Shown one piece after another: positions 11,807 through 23,433 of a stretch of DNA of 64,000 nucleotides. The stretch spans positions 26,422,217 to 26,486,216 of the forward strand of contig NC_030851.1 in the NCBI RefSeq assembly GCF_000208745.1, written 5' to 3'. The notes beneath the pieces are model-generated. The model searched no databases and had not been told where the DNA came from. It worked only from the letters and a program-made list of their open reading frames with translations. Position 1 is the stretch's first letter. Every line of letters begins with the position of its first letter. Source of the stretch: Theobroma cacao (Eukaryota > Streptophyta > Magnoliopsida > Malvales > Malvaceae). The position numbers and the translations under genes are program-made.

Positions 11807-14059
11807 TTTTCAGTAGCCAAAGTCATCCTTCAATGGCAGCAAAAACCTCCAAAAATTTTTGGCAGCAAATTCACACAATTTCTGTCATGACTCAGTACTT
11901 TCCTCAAGCCCGTGACAACCGTCGCAATGTCCCGATAGACATTCATCGCTCGGAATGCCGATCGAAACCTCGCAAGGCTTTAATTTTAGTTTTCTCACCT
12001 CCTCTGTGATCAACAGTTGTAAAATAACATGTTTTGATAGGTTATAAACTATTTTCAAATCAAAACAATAGAAAAAAAATTTGTCTCACAGGGGCATTTT
12101 GGTCATTTTTCCTCACAAATCTCAAAACCAGTTAAAACTATAGTATACGAGTGGAAACACATATTTCATAATCAAAAATAAATTTAGATGTCTAAAACAT
12201 TCATTTAAAGCGAAACTATATATATTTGAATATAACAAAAATATTCAATAAAATTTTTTATTTTCTTATAAAATAATATTTATAGAGTTACCGGTAAATA
12301 ATTTTTGTAGCTTAAAAGCTAAATAAATTCATACATATTGTAATACAGATAACCAATGGCAGTGACATATGGGCCCACAAATGACCAAAAGTATCAAAAG
12401 AAATGGACCTACAGTTTTTGGATGATGGAAGTCCAATTGTAGTCCTCGACAATATCAACTATCTACGATTTATTCTGAGTCTGAAATGGGTGGAAAGGAG
12501 GGTGGTGAGATTATAAAATGCCAATGAGTAAACAAACATCATTTAAATTAGCTAAAGCCGAGTAAAATGAGGCAATCAAAATATCCCATCACATTACGTA
12601 TTTCACAATTTGAAAATTCATCCCAACCCATGCAAACGGTTGTATTTCATTTAATTTCTCATTAAGGCTTATGACTTTCATAAACATTTGGCTCATGCCA
12701 TCAAATAGTACTTGATGACACCTTGATCAGAGGTGTACACTCGAGCTCGCCAAGGCTGTTAAAAATTTCGTATACACGTAAAACAAATTTTTATTTCGTT
12801 TTGAAAACACAGTCGTTCCTTGGCGTTAGCGAAGTTCATCATCACGAGGTGGTTCGACGTGATGTGAACTCTAACCATACCTCAGGAGATACCCTACACA
12901 CCTCTCCGACCTAGGTATGAATATAATTGGATTTCGTGCCGCTCTAATAGGCTCGTCCACAGAACTCGCTCACTGCAGCAAGCTAAACCCACCATACAAT
13001 AAAATTTGCAATAGCATGACATGGTAATTATTTTATTTTATAGCCTTTCAAGGCAAATCAATAATTCATGCATTTTTATCACATTTAGCAATTCAACCAT
13101 TCATGCCAATATTGCCATAAGCCAATCAATTAAAACTATAAATTTACAACATATCAAGTGGTCTCCAATTACTCTATTTTCAAAGTCATCATTCAATTTC
13201 AAGAAATTTATAAAATCATTTCATTTAAACACATTTTCCATAAAATTCACAAAATCGAATAAAAAGACCACTTTAGATAATTAAAATGATGATAAGGTTA
13301 CTCACTTTACAATAGCGGGATTTCTACGTCGTTATTGATTCGTACACGTATAATTATTCCTATTTTCCAATCACATACTTCGTTCGGCACACTTCCACAA
13401 CAAACTTTCCTAGCAACAATTTAAACCCAATATACTTAGTGCATCAATTCCACTTCTCTTTCTCATTCTATAATAATCCATTCACCTAATTCACATCTTA
13501 ATACATTTTTACTAAAATTAATTACATCCTTTGCTCACGTAATTCTTTAGATTATTAACACCGGTAACTTATTTATGGTATTAAGTGCCTATTTCAACCT
13601 TCTAAGCAACTTAAATTTACTTCATATCACCAAATAACCAATGTATAATTAAATAAAATGAGCTAGCCTCTAAACAGTCTAATTTCACAATAAGCCATGG
13701 AGAAGAGTAAAGAAATTTTACCCAATTAGGCTAGTTTGGCCCAAGTCTCCACCTTCCTTTTCTTTTAGACTTTTCTTCCTTTGTTGTTTTTGGGTCTTTT
13801 TTCATGGACTTCTCACATTTCTTTTTAATTGGGCCATGCCCATTCTTTCCTTATTGAGCCATGTCCATTTATATGCATATATATATATATTTTTCTTTTC
13901 TTTTCTTTTTTTTCTCTCTTTCTCTTCCTCTTCTCTCCAGCCAACCAGTAGCTTCTTGCTTGTCTTTCTTTTTCCTTTCTCACGTACAAGAGCTGTCCAC
14001 AATTTCCTCCTCTCTCTCCCTCTCACCGCTGACCACAACTTTTTGTCTTTCAACCAAGA

Positions 14060-14345
14060 AATTTTCAGCAGCTAGAGCTGCTCATATGCACACCAAAATC
14101 AGCAGTCAAACTCCTCGATTTCTCCTCAAAATCAGCAGCTAAGCTGCTCTATTTTTCCGTCAAAAATCAACAGCCAAAGCTACAAAGATTAGCAACTAAA
14201 ATCGCACCTTCAGCCTTCAAAATCAACAACCAAAACTTCACTTTCCAGCCTTCAAAATCAGCAGCTAAAGCTGCTCCTCTCACCCTTAAATTAGCAACAA
14301 AATTGGCTCTCCTTTCCTCCCTAAATGGCAGCAAAATCGCCTCCC
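14060..14345. repeat. Degenerate short repeats with core AATCAGCAGCCAAA
   Basis: Interspersed units related to 'aaaatcagcagctaaagctg' recur every 25-45 bp. The gamma LTR at 60480-60710 has the same kind of array at the same relative place. They lie in the LTR and keep several spurious frames open. Confidence 0.6.
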
Positions 14346-14590
14346 TCAACTCAGCTTTTTTAGCCTTCATTTTCTTCTTTTTTTCTCCCTCACCGTTCGG
14401 CTTTTATCTCTTTTCTTTTTTTTTCCTTTCTTTCGGCTACTTCTTTCTTCTTTCTTTCCTTTGTTCTTTTGTTTCTCTTTTATTCTCCCCCACAATCGAC
14501 TTCTCTCCCTTCTTCTTTACTATAATTGTGTACTTATTTATATATATATATATTTTATTTTTTTCTTTCATGAATGTTCCAACTTGACCG

Positions 14591-14606
14591 CCCCCCCCCC
14601 CCCCCC
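14591..14606. repeat. C16 homopolymer in LTR
   Basis: Sixteen consecutive C, equal to G16 on the element's sense strand. A C12 run occupies the corresponding place in the gamma LTR at 60896-60907. Confidence 0.85.
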
Positions 14607-14693
14607 ATTTTTCTTTCCTTATCCATTTTATTCCATATGGTCGGCCTCCCTTCATCAAACAAAGTAAAGAGTCTTTGACTCTTTTTATTGACC

Positions 14694-14713
14694 ACATGGG
14701 CAGCTGCCCATGT
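14694..14713. repeat. Perfect 20-bp palindrome in beta2 LTR
   Basis: The sequence ACATGGGCAGCTGCCCATGT equals its own reverse complement. The related segment at 61001-61020 keeps both 8-bp arms around GGCT, and a decayed copy begins at 18489. Confidence 0.85.
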
Positions 14714-16413
14714 TGGTATTTTATTTATTTTATTATATATATATATACTTATATTATTATTTCACTATTTGTTTATTTTATTTCTTCCATTAATTCCACT
14801 ACATAATCCTTCAATCTTTATATTTTAAATTCGATCCTTTTAATAAATCTAAAAATTTCAATTTTCATCTATCTTCCTTTCTCCATACGTGTACTACCAA
14901 ATTATCAAAATTGCACTTTAACACGGTATTACCATAATATTTAAATATACACTTATCCGCGTTGGCTCGACTTAGCAAAACACGCGTATTTCACTTTCGT
15001 CGTTTATCTCCAAAAATTTATTTGTATTCTTTCTCCCCCACTTGGATCAACTGTATGATCCTTCTTCATGACTGATTTTGATTTCGACATCCGGTTAAGT
15101 ATTAATATTTTAATATTATTTTATTCTAAAAATTTCCTCTTGTCTCCTTGGTACCTAAAATACCTTATTATGCCTCAATTGACTTCAAAATCTCCTTTTA
15201 TCTCATAAATTCTCTTTCAATAAAAATATTATTATTTTATTGTTATTTTCTCGCGTGCGAAATATTTTATCCCAAACTATTCCTGTGACAACCCAAATTC
15301 CAAGCCATGACCGGCGCATGGGCCCAATAAACGTAGTCCACTAAGCCCAAGCAAGCATTTTAATCTTACGTGTTCATCATTCCATCATAAATTGCTAAGT
15401 CATTTTTCAAAACTTAGAATCAAAATATTATTAAACATTGCCATCTCATATTGGCATACTAAACAAGTGTATATACATTTATCTACAACATGTATCTTAT
15501 CAATTTACATTAGGTTTGTCTATACACAACAAAATAATACTCGACTTTTAGCGGAGGGACTCAGACGAATGTACAACTACCGAATGCCGAGACACCTACG
15601 AAAAGATGGATACAAGTCTACAAGGACACCTCATCCTAGTTACCGGCTGCCTCGTGATTTGAAAACATGAAGTTGAAAACGGTGAGTATAAACCTAGTGA
15701 GTGAACAAGAAAGGGAACAAGCATACCATAAGGAATGTTTAACGAAGTCATGATGCATTCTTTTTCAAAACAATGCAATTTATTTTTGACCTTATTAAAC
15801 CCCTCATGTAAACCCCACATGAGAAAAATCACTTATTGGAAGAAGTCTATGCTCAACAAAGGATTTAGAGAGTAAAAACTTTAATAGTATTCATGCGAAT
15901 CAAGTTAATAAACAACAGGTCCTCGCTGCAGCGAAAAGGCATTCTTGCTGCAGTGAGAATGAATTTTTGCTGGAGTGACACTTGATTTAAATTATCATCT
16001 AATCGAGGGTTTCTTGACTGGCCAAGGGGTTTTCACCAAACCTCCTCATTTTAAACTTAACTCATTTAATCCTTAATGTTGGAAGTCCATGCTCCGATAT
16101 GGTAGCAAAAAAGTGAAAGATAGGGCAGCAATTGGACGAGATAGGAGACCAAAACAGAAAGTTTTTTACTGTAGCGAGAAGCTACTGTGTCATTCTCGTT
16201 GCAGCAAAAATGCATCCTCGCTGCAGTGACTTTTCGGCTAACATACCCCTCCAAAACTCGAAGGTTTCTAGCTGCAGCGAGAATGAATTTTGCTACAGCG
16301 AAAATCAGAACATCCAGAAAAAAGGTTCCCTTTTCCCTTAAAATAAAGCCATCCTGCTAAATAACAAAAAACAACATGTAACACATGCAAACTCCTAAAT
16401 TTCAACAAATCAA

Positions 16414-16782
16414 ATGCTCACATTTTTACATTTACAACCATATACCATATATGTATATATATATAGATATCAATCATCATATACACCCTCCCATCATCAT
16501 CATCTCATATGCAACGGCTTATGCGCACTCCCACTCACACATAACCGGGTCAGCAACGGCTTATGTGCACTCCCACTCGCACATGTCGGGTTAGCAACGG
16601 CTTATGTGCACTCCTACTCGTACATAGCCAAGTCCACATCAACATACAAAGAAGCACCCAATGTATATCATGCTTACTATCATATTTTGATAACACATAG
16701 CATATTGTATAACACATTTCCACAATATAAAATCACTTCACCAAAGGCTTGTTCCCAAGGCACATTTTCAAAGTCAAGTTAG
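16414..16782 (+). other. Antisense ORF over the alpha-LTR repeat (122 codons)
   Basis: An open frame on the strand opposite to the presumed LTR transcript. Its last 70 or so residues (TAYVHSYSYIAK, then HAYYHILITH and SPKACSQGTF) match frames at 22914-23342 and 38108-38479. The one-base loss in the middle repeat puts its first part in a different frame from those. I do not recognise a domain. It may only reflect shared ancestry of the LTRs. Confidence 0.3.
16513..16640. repeat. 42-bp tandem repeat in alpha LTR, three copies
   Basis: Units begin AACGGCTTATG at 16513, 16555 and 16596. The first spacing is 42 bp and the second is 41 because the middle copy has lost one base. Equivalent arrays are at 23215-23350 (reverse) and 38119-38245. 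Confidence 0.85.
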
Positions 16783-18442
16783 ATAAAATCATTCCCATTC
16801 CCTAAAACAAGTTTGAAATGCAAGTCCACTTACCAATTTATTGTAGAGCCTTTAGATGACTTCAATTCCCCTAATTGTCCAAATGAGATGATGGGGCTTC
16901 CTTAGAACCTAGGATCACATTAGCATAAGCAATAGGTCAATTTACACACTATGAACCCTTAAAGCTAACTCTTAGCTAGTTTTCAATTGCCACATTAAAT
17001 GGCTATCTATGTTCACTATCTTAATCACTAAAAAAGTAATGAACATACTCAACAATAAAACAGCTCATAATCCCAATTACTAGCCATTTTCTACAGCTTA
17101 AAACCAAGCTTAGTTCATCACTCACCCTTGGGTTTTTTTGTAGTTGAATTCCCTTTCAATAGCTTCCAAATAAGTGGGGTAATTCTCTCTTTCTCTTTCT
17201 ATAATGCCCAACTAGTGAGAGAAAGTATGGAAATAAACTTTACCAAGGGTTTTGAAGTGAGAGAGTGAAACAATACTAGGGTTCTAGTCAAAAGGGCTCA
17301 AAAGTATGAAAACTAGAGCTAGAGAGAGAAAATTTTGCAAGCTACATATCAAGCTTCCATGGAGGTTTTGAAGAAACGTGAAAGAGAAGAAGAAGAAGAA
17401 GACAAGCTGTTGGAAATTCAAGAAGTTGCTGGAAATTCAAGATTTTTATAGCCAAACTTATCCATTCCTTATAAATTACCAAATTACCCCTTCACCAATT
17501 TACTTACTCTCCTCCAATTTTTTATGCAATCTTTTTGCTCTTTTGACACTAGGACAAGGTCCATAATGGTCTAGACATACTCGGGTTCATGAAAACTTAA
17601 AATTTTAACTCGAGATGAAAAATGACCATTTTGCCCTTACCGTGAAAATTATTGTCATTTCTAGTTTTCTTCGTGTTTTCATCATTACACGTCATTTATG
17701 CAGTCTTATGCCTATTTAGACCTTAAAATATCATAAAACTATCTTTTGAAAGCTTTTTAGAGAAAATGATGAAACTACCCTTGGCTCGTATTATTACATC
17801 TATGCTTAGTTACAAGCCTATTGAGGTTGGGGTCTCACAATTCCTTTCATCTTTCATCACTTTTAAACATTATAATTGACCTCAATTTGCATCCGATCAA
17901 CTTTATTAATCACTGTTTCAAAACATGGGGTATCACAATTTCAGCAGCAAAAACCTTGAATTTTCAGCACCAAAATCAGCCATAAAAAGCTCAAAAATTC
18001 CAGCAATTAACCTAAAAAAAAAAAAAGCTTTCTTAAATCAAAATTTTTAGCTTTTCTCTTCCTCCAAAAATTGCAGCGAAAAGCTCTCTTTTCCTCCCTC
18101 AAAGTGCAGCAAAACCGTGCCAAGAAAATAGCAGAATTGTCGTTTCTTTTCTCTTCCTCTCCCACGATTTTTCTTTCCTTTTTCCTCTATTTTCTTTTGC
18201 TCAGCTTTTAGTTCTTTCTTTCCTCTTCATAACTGACTTCTCTCTTCCTTTTTCTTTCCTCACATGGTTGGCCTCCACCTTCCTTTTCTTTCATTTTCCT
18301 TTATTTATTCTTTATTATTGTATCCTATCCTTCTCTCCCATGAATCCATGCCTTTCTTTGACTTTTCCTTGCCTTTCCCTTTTTCATCTCTTGTATATTA
18401 CTTGGCCGACCACCACCATTCTTTTCTCTTATTATTATTGTA

Positions 18443-18473
<31 letters not shown>

Positions 18474-19196
18474 AGTTAAATATTGATCACATGGGCGGCT
18501 GCCCTTTTGTTCACCTATATTTATATTATTACATATATATATTTATTAACTTCAATTAACACATTTGCACTTAATCCTTGATTTTATTTTATTTACCACA
18601 TAACCCTCCAACTTTCACATTTTAAAATTTGATCTTTCCGATGGCTTTAAAAATTCTAATTTTCATCTATCTCTTTCCTTTACACACGTATAATCAAAAT
18701 ATCAAAATTGTACTTCAACGTGATGTCACCATAATATTTAAATATTTACTTACCCGCGTTAGCTCGATTTAATAAAATCACGCTGACACAATTATTGTCG
18801 TTTTCCTTCAAAATTCTTCTTTACTTCATCTCCCCCACTTAAATTAGTCATATTCTATTTTTCATGACTAATTCCAATAACATATAAAACATTAATATTT
18901 TAATATTATTTCATTGAATAAAATATTATTTTATTTCAAAATTTTTCACTTGCCTTCTTTGGTCCCCGAAACACATCATTACATCTCGGTTTACTTCCAA
19001 ATCATCCTTTAGCTTACTAATTCCTCTCCAACAAAAATATTATTATTTTATTATTATTTTTGCACGCGCGAAGCATTTTATTCTTGAACGCTCCTTTCAT
19101 CCTTTATTGCTCTTTAGCACGCCAATTCACATCAAACGATCATTCGTTTAATCAAGAAGGTCTTATTTGTGTCCAACGAGGGTGCGACGTATTACA

Positions 19197-19439
19197 ACTT
19201 ATTCCTAAATTTTGAAGAAAAAAAACTGGTACCTTTATGGAGTGAAGGCTTTGTATCTTTCTCCTTGTCAGTTTTTTGCTTCTTTTCTCTTAGTTTCTTG
19301 GATATATCTTTCACTTAACCAAGCATGATTTTTAGTTTCTTCTTCAAACTTTCAGTTCTTGTTTCTTCCTCCATTGGCCTTTTCCCTTTCTTTTTCTTTA
19401 ATATCTCTTTGCTTTGGGATGTTCGAGCCATATTGGTTG
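19197..19439 (-). pseudogene. Copia A extra ORF, N-terminal part
   Basis: Starting from an ATG at 19439, the minus strand gives MARTSQSKEI, then a lysine-rich stretch (KKKKGKRPMEEE) that looks like a nuclear localisation signal, with a stop after about 43 codons. Copia B has the same start at 42788 (MARTS, then a stop, then SKEVSKKKKGKRP). The frame continues to the gamma insertion at 19196 and resumes at 9193. The shared start in both copies is why I place the N-terminus here. Confidence 0.65.
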
Positions 19440-19829
19440 CAAACATTTCTGAGGGTTTGAGTCGATTTCAGAGGCAAATAGGGAGATTTAAGTTTTTATT
19501 TTTAGAGCAACGGGTTTCAGGGGAGAGACGAGGAGAGGCAGTCAGCAGTTATTACCAAAAAGAAACTCCTCATCTTCCTTTTAAGTGCTACCCTATTTTA
19601 TTTCTTTATAATTTCAAACTTCCCTCTAAAATTTGGTTATTTACCTTTGACAGTTTTTACTTCATTCTTTTTGCACTCGGTAAACCCAAATTTTTACCAC
19701 ATTTTACTCTTCTTTCTCTAAAACTCATTGAGTCTTATTATTTAAGGCTGTCACACCACTTATAATTGACTGAGAAATCCTTAGTCGATTGAAAGCATTG
19801 TATTTTCTATGTGAGAACCTAAAGTTTTC
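19440..19829 (-). other. Spacer between pol and extra ORF
   Basis: About 390 bp with no coding signal on the minus strand. It aligns with copia B 42789-43182. A 146-residue plus-strand frame (19325-19765) is antisense to the element and is broken in copia B. The spacer carries two motifs of the LTR palindrome type (see 19760-19792). Confidence 0.6.
19760..19792. promoter_or_regulatory. Pair of TTAGTCGACTAA-like motifs upstream of the extra ORF
   Basis: TTATAATTGACTGA (19760-19773) and TTAGTCGATTGA (19781-19792). The copia B spacer has the better preserved pair TTCAGTTGACTAA (43114-43126) and TTAGTCGACTAA (43134-43145). They lie about 320-350 bp upstream of the extra-ORF start in both elements and match the LTR cluster, which makes an internal promoter possible. 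Function is inference. Confidence 0.5.
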
Positions 19830-21980
19830 TTATAATTCCTTCACACTAATCATCCCTAAATTTCTTCTAATCTCATAGAATTTATCTTCACTCAGAGGTT
19901 TGGTAAAAATGTTTGCTAATTGATGTAAAGTATTCACAAATTCTATCTTAATATCATTTTTCACCACATGGTCTCTAATAAAATGGTGTCCAATTTCAAT
20001 GTGCTTTGTCCTAGAGTGTTGTATAGGATTTTTTGATATATTGGTTGCACTTGTGTTATCACAGTATATTAGTACATTATGCATAGTTATTTCATAGTCT
20101 TTTAATTATTGCTTGATCCAAAGGATTTGTGCACAACAGCTACCTAATGATACATATTCAACCTCTGCTGTAGACAATGCCATTGAGTTTTGCTTTTTGC
20201 TGGACCAAGACACAAGCATCCTTCCTAAAATTTGGCATGTTCCACTAGTGCTTTTCCTATCAGTTCTGCTACCAGCAAAGTCAGCATCTGAATATCTAAC
20301 TAAGCTAAGAGTTGAGTCTCTAAAGTATCATATTCCTAGTTCTTGAGTGTTTATGAGATATCTAAAAATTCTCTTAACAGGTGTTAGGTGTGATTCTTTA
20401 GGATGTGACTGAAATTTAGCACACAAGCACACACTAAACTGAATATCTGGTCTACTTGCTGTTAAGTAGAAAAGAGAGCCGATCATACCGCTATAGAGCT
20501 TTTGATCTACATCTTTACCTTTTTCATCTAAGTGGAGTTTGATGGGTGGACTCATTGGTGTAGAAATTGATTTCAGCTTCAGCATATCAAATTTCTTGAG
20601 CATATCATCATTGTATCTTTCTTGGCTGATGAAGATTCTTTCCTCACTTTGTTTGATTTGAAGACCAAGGAAGTACTTCAACTCTCCTATCATGCTCATT
20701 TCAAATTCACCCTGCATTGTTTTAGCAAAGTTCTTGCATAAAGCCTTAGTAGTTGCACCAAAAACAATGTCATCCACATATATTTGCACAACTATTAAAT
20801 CATTTAGATATCTCTTAATGAACAATGTAGTATCGATGTTGCCTCTATCATACCCCTTTTCAACTATAAATTTTGAAAGCCTTTCATACCAATCTCTAGG
20901 AGCTTGTTTCAATCCGTACAAGGCTTTATGAAGTTTGAAAACTTGATCAGATTTTTCAAAGTCTTCAAAACCAGGTGGTTGTTCTATATATACTTCCTCT
21001 TGAATTAATCCATTTAAGAATGCACTTTTTACATCCATTTGGAACAATTTAAAATTCATGAAACATGCAAAAGCTAGCAACAACCTTATGGCTTCAATCC
21101 TAGCAACCAAAGCAAAAGTTTCATCATAATCTATTCCTTCTTCTTGGTTGTATCCTTTTACTACCAACCTAGCTTTATTTCTAATTACATTTCCTTGCTC
21201 ATCTACCTTATTTGTAAATACCCATTTTGTACCAACAATAGGGTGATTTGAAGGTCTAAGTACCAATGACCATACATGACTCCTTGTGAATTGATCAAGT
21301 TCTTCTTGCATGGCCATTATCCAACTTTCCTCTTTTTCAACTTCTTCAAAGTTTTTAGGTTTAATTTGAGATATAAAAGCTGAAAACTCACAAGTTTCTC
21401 TAATTGCTTTCTTCGTTTTAACTCATTGAGAAATCTCACCAATTATTTGGTCTAGTGGGTGATCTCTCACAAATCTCCAACTTGTTGGTAGATCATCATG
21501 CTAATTTTCTACTATTTGTAGATTTTCTAGAGGTGGAGTTTCATTTTCTCTTCTAGGTGAGCTTTCTTCATTATTTTTGTTGTTTTCTAAGCTCATTTCC
21601 TCCATTTGTTTTTCTAGGACTTTTACATCATCATCATCATCATGAACTTCTTTTTGCAATGCATTTGACTCATCAAAAACTACATGAATTGATTTTTCAA
21701 CGATTAAGGTCTTTTTGTTAAAAACTCTATAGGCCTTTGAGTTTAAAGCATATCCTAAAAATATTGCTTCATCACTCTTTGCATCAAACTTCCCTAGGGG
21801 CTATTTTCCATTGCTCAATACAAAGCATTTACAGCCAAAGCTCTTAAGGTGAAAAATATTTGATTTCCTACCTTTATAAAGTTCATATGGAGTCTTTGAA
21901 ATCAAGGGTCTTATTGAGACTCTAATATGAATATAAGTTGTTATATTTACTACCTCAGCCCATAGATATTTAGGTAGGTT
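19830..21980 (-). pseudogene. Copia A pol: integrase C-terminus, reverse transcriptase and RNase H
   Basis: Bases 21980-21318 hold the end of integrase and the linker (landmarks PYELYKGRK, SFGCKCFVL, FLGYALNS). Bases 21317-20328 form an uninterrupted 329-codon reverse transcriptase (RVT_2): MAMQEELDQF, GTKWVF, FQMDVKSAFLNG, ALYGLKQAPRDWYERL and the catalytic QIYVDDIVFG. Bases 20327-19830 are RNase H, ending with YCDNTSATNISKNP, SRTKHIEI, FTKPLSEDKF. Stops fall in the linker, between RT and RNase H (in the EYDTLETQ region) and inside RNase H. In life this would copy the element RNA in a cytoplasmic virus-like particle. The order after integrase proves copia type. Confidence 0.88.
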
Positions 21981-22913
21981 TATGAGACTTTGACCTTTAT
22001 AGGCTCATAGATAGTAATAGACATGATATCCCTGATAAGGGGTAATTTCGTCATTTCCTTAGTAAGCCTATAAAAGTAAGATTTTTAAACAATATTATGG
22101 CCTAAGTAGGCCTAAGGCATAAATGAATGATGAAAGTATGAGTAAAAAGAAAAGGAAATAAAAAATTTGATGATTTTCATGGTAGGGGCAAAATGGTCAT
22201 TTTTCACCTCGAGTTAGAATTTTTAAGTTTTCATGAACCCGAGCATTTCTAGACCATTATGGACCTTGTCCCAGTGTCAAAGGAGTAAAAAGATTGCATA
22301 AAGGGTTGGAGGAGAACAAGCTAATTTATGGAGGGGTATTTTGGTAATTTAAGTGGATAAGCATGGGCTATAGATATTTCTTCCGTCCAGCAAATTCTAC
22401 ATTCTCCAGCAGCTTTTCTCCTTCTTCTTCTTCCATCTCATGTTGCTTCCATCCTCCATGGAAGCTTGGTATGAAACTTTCATAACTTTCTCTCTCTAGC
22501 TCTAATTTTCATACCTTGTGCCCTTTTGACTAGAACCCTTGTGCTATTTCACTTTCTCACTTTAAAACACTTGAAAAATCTCACTTTCATACTTTCTCTC
22601 ACTAGCTAGGTGTTTAGAGAGAGAAAAAGAAAGAAAGCCCCTATAATAAGCTTAGGAATTGTTGGAAAGAATTTCAAGGTTACAAAGCTATTAAGGTGAG
22701 TAGCAAACTAAAGTTGATTTTTAATGTTGAGAATGATTAGTGCTTAGATTTGGGGGTGAATTGGTAGTTGGGGTTGTTCATTCATTTTAAGAGTGATAAG
22801 GGTAGCGAGAATAGTAGCCATTTAAATGGCCATTGAAGCTAGCTAAGAAAAAGCTTTTAGAATTCATAAGCATGTGAATTAACTTAATGGTGATGCCAAT
22901 GTGATGATAGGTT

Positions 22914-23342
22914 TTAACGAAGCCCCATCGCCCCAATTGGACCATTAGGGAGGTTAGAGTCGGTTAAAGGCTCAAAAAATACCGGTGAGTGGACTTGCAT
23001 TTGAAAATTTGTTTTGGGAATGTGAATGCAATTGTACAAACATTTGAAAGATTTTATCCAGTTTTCCTTTAAAAATGTATCTTGGGAACAAGCCTTTGGT
23101 GAAGTGATTTTATATTGTGAAAATGTGCTATACAATGGTTTATGTGTTATCACAATATGATAATATGCATGATATGCATTGAGTGCTTCTTTATATGTTG
23201 ATGTGAACCCAGCTATGTGCGAGTAAGAGTGTACATAAGCCGATGATGACTCGACTATGTGCGAGTAGGAGTGCGCATAAGCCAATGATGACCCGACTAT
23301 GTACGAGTAGGAGCAAGCATAAGCCGATGATGACCCAGCCAT
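22914..23342 (-). other. Antisense ORF over the alpha-LTR repeat (142 codons)
   Basis: It lies on the strand opposite to the LTR's presumed sense. It begins with three 14-residue repeats of the type SSAYVHSYSHIAG, followed by YKEALNAYHAYYHIVITH and SPKACSQDTF, and shares this order with 38108-38479 and the end of 16414-16782. No known domain is recognised. The 14-residue period is the translated 42-bp repeat. Real expression is doubtful. Confidence 0.3.
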
Positions 23343-23398
23343 GTGCTAGTGGGGAGTGCACATGAGCTGATGACGATGGGAGAGTGTGCATGATGATG

Positions 23399-23401
23399 AA
23401 T

Positions 23402-23426
<25 letters not shown>
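23399..23426. repeat. (AT)n microsatellite
   Basis: About 14 AT/TA units just after the 42-bp array. A short equivalent (tatatatata) lies near 16450 in the other alpha LTR. Confidence 0.85.

Positions 23427-23433
<7 letters not shown>

Larger units (their letters stand above)
15284..17839 (-). mobile_element. Alpha-family solo LTR, innermost layer of the nest (2556 bp)
   Basis: It starts TGTGACAACCC and ends GGGGTCTCACA, with a perfect ATTCC duplication at 15279-15283 and 17840-17844. The flanking beta2 sequence is continuous once it is removed. It aligns in reverse with 21981-24529. Markers are the 'ggcgcatgggcccaataaac' block near the start, the 42-bp repeat array at 16513-16640 and a pair of poly-purine/poly-pyrimidine segments near 17190 and 17390. 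No internal element region is present, so it is a solo LTR. Confidence 0.88.
11883..17937 (-). mobile_element. Beta2-family solo LTR nested in the gamma LTR (about 3.5 kb without its insertion)
   Basis: It starts TGTCATGACTC and ends GGGGTATCACA, with a perfect ATTTC duplication at 11878-11882 and 17938-17942. Its beginning matches the beta LTR end at 35929 (TGTTACGACCC; then CCCGTGACA and CCGTCGC blocks). Its other end differs from beta (sense start TGTGATACCCC rather than TGTCAAGC), so I call it beta2. A truncated sister is at 30216-30455. It contains repeated CAGCAGC-type units (about 14060-14340), a 16-base C run (14591-14606), the ACATGGGC palindrome and an alpha solo LTR. No coding region is present. 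Confidence 0.82.
9194..19196 (-). mobile_element. Gamma-family solo LTR nested in copia A (about 3.9 kb without its own insertions)
   Basis: It starts TGCAACGACC and ends GACGTATTACA, with a perfect ACTTA duplication at 9189-9193 and 19197-19201. The two flanks join to restore the copia extra ORF as in copia B around 42541-42590. The start matches the gamma LTR at 58482 (TGTAACGACC, then AGTCGCT and CGAGAC blocks). No internal coding region is present. It is itself interrupted by 11883-17937. The tract of about 10000-10640 resembles the beta family rather than gamma. Bases 17938-19196 are its resumed end, with an (AT)n run at 18444-18472 and a copy of the ACATGGGC segment at 18489. Confidence 0.85.

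Noticed and set aside
11287..12009. 240-residue open frame
   Set aside because: Rich in F/S/L from pyrimidine tracts, crosses the border between two LTRs at 11883 and includes a 34-bp tandem repeat; compositional.
16513..16640. CRISPR-like array
   Set aside because: Repeat units are contiguous, imperfect and lack unique spacers; this is an LTR minisatellite in a plant genome.
19325..19765. 146-residue plus-strand open frame
   Set aside because: Antisense to the copia spacer and extra ORF; broken in copia B.
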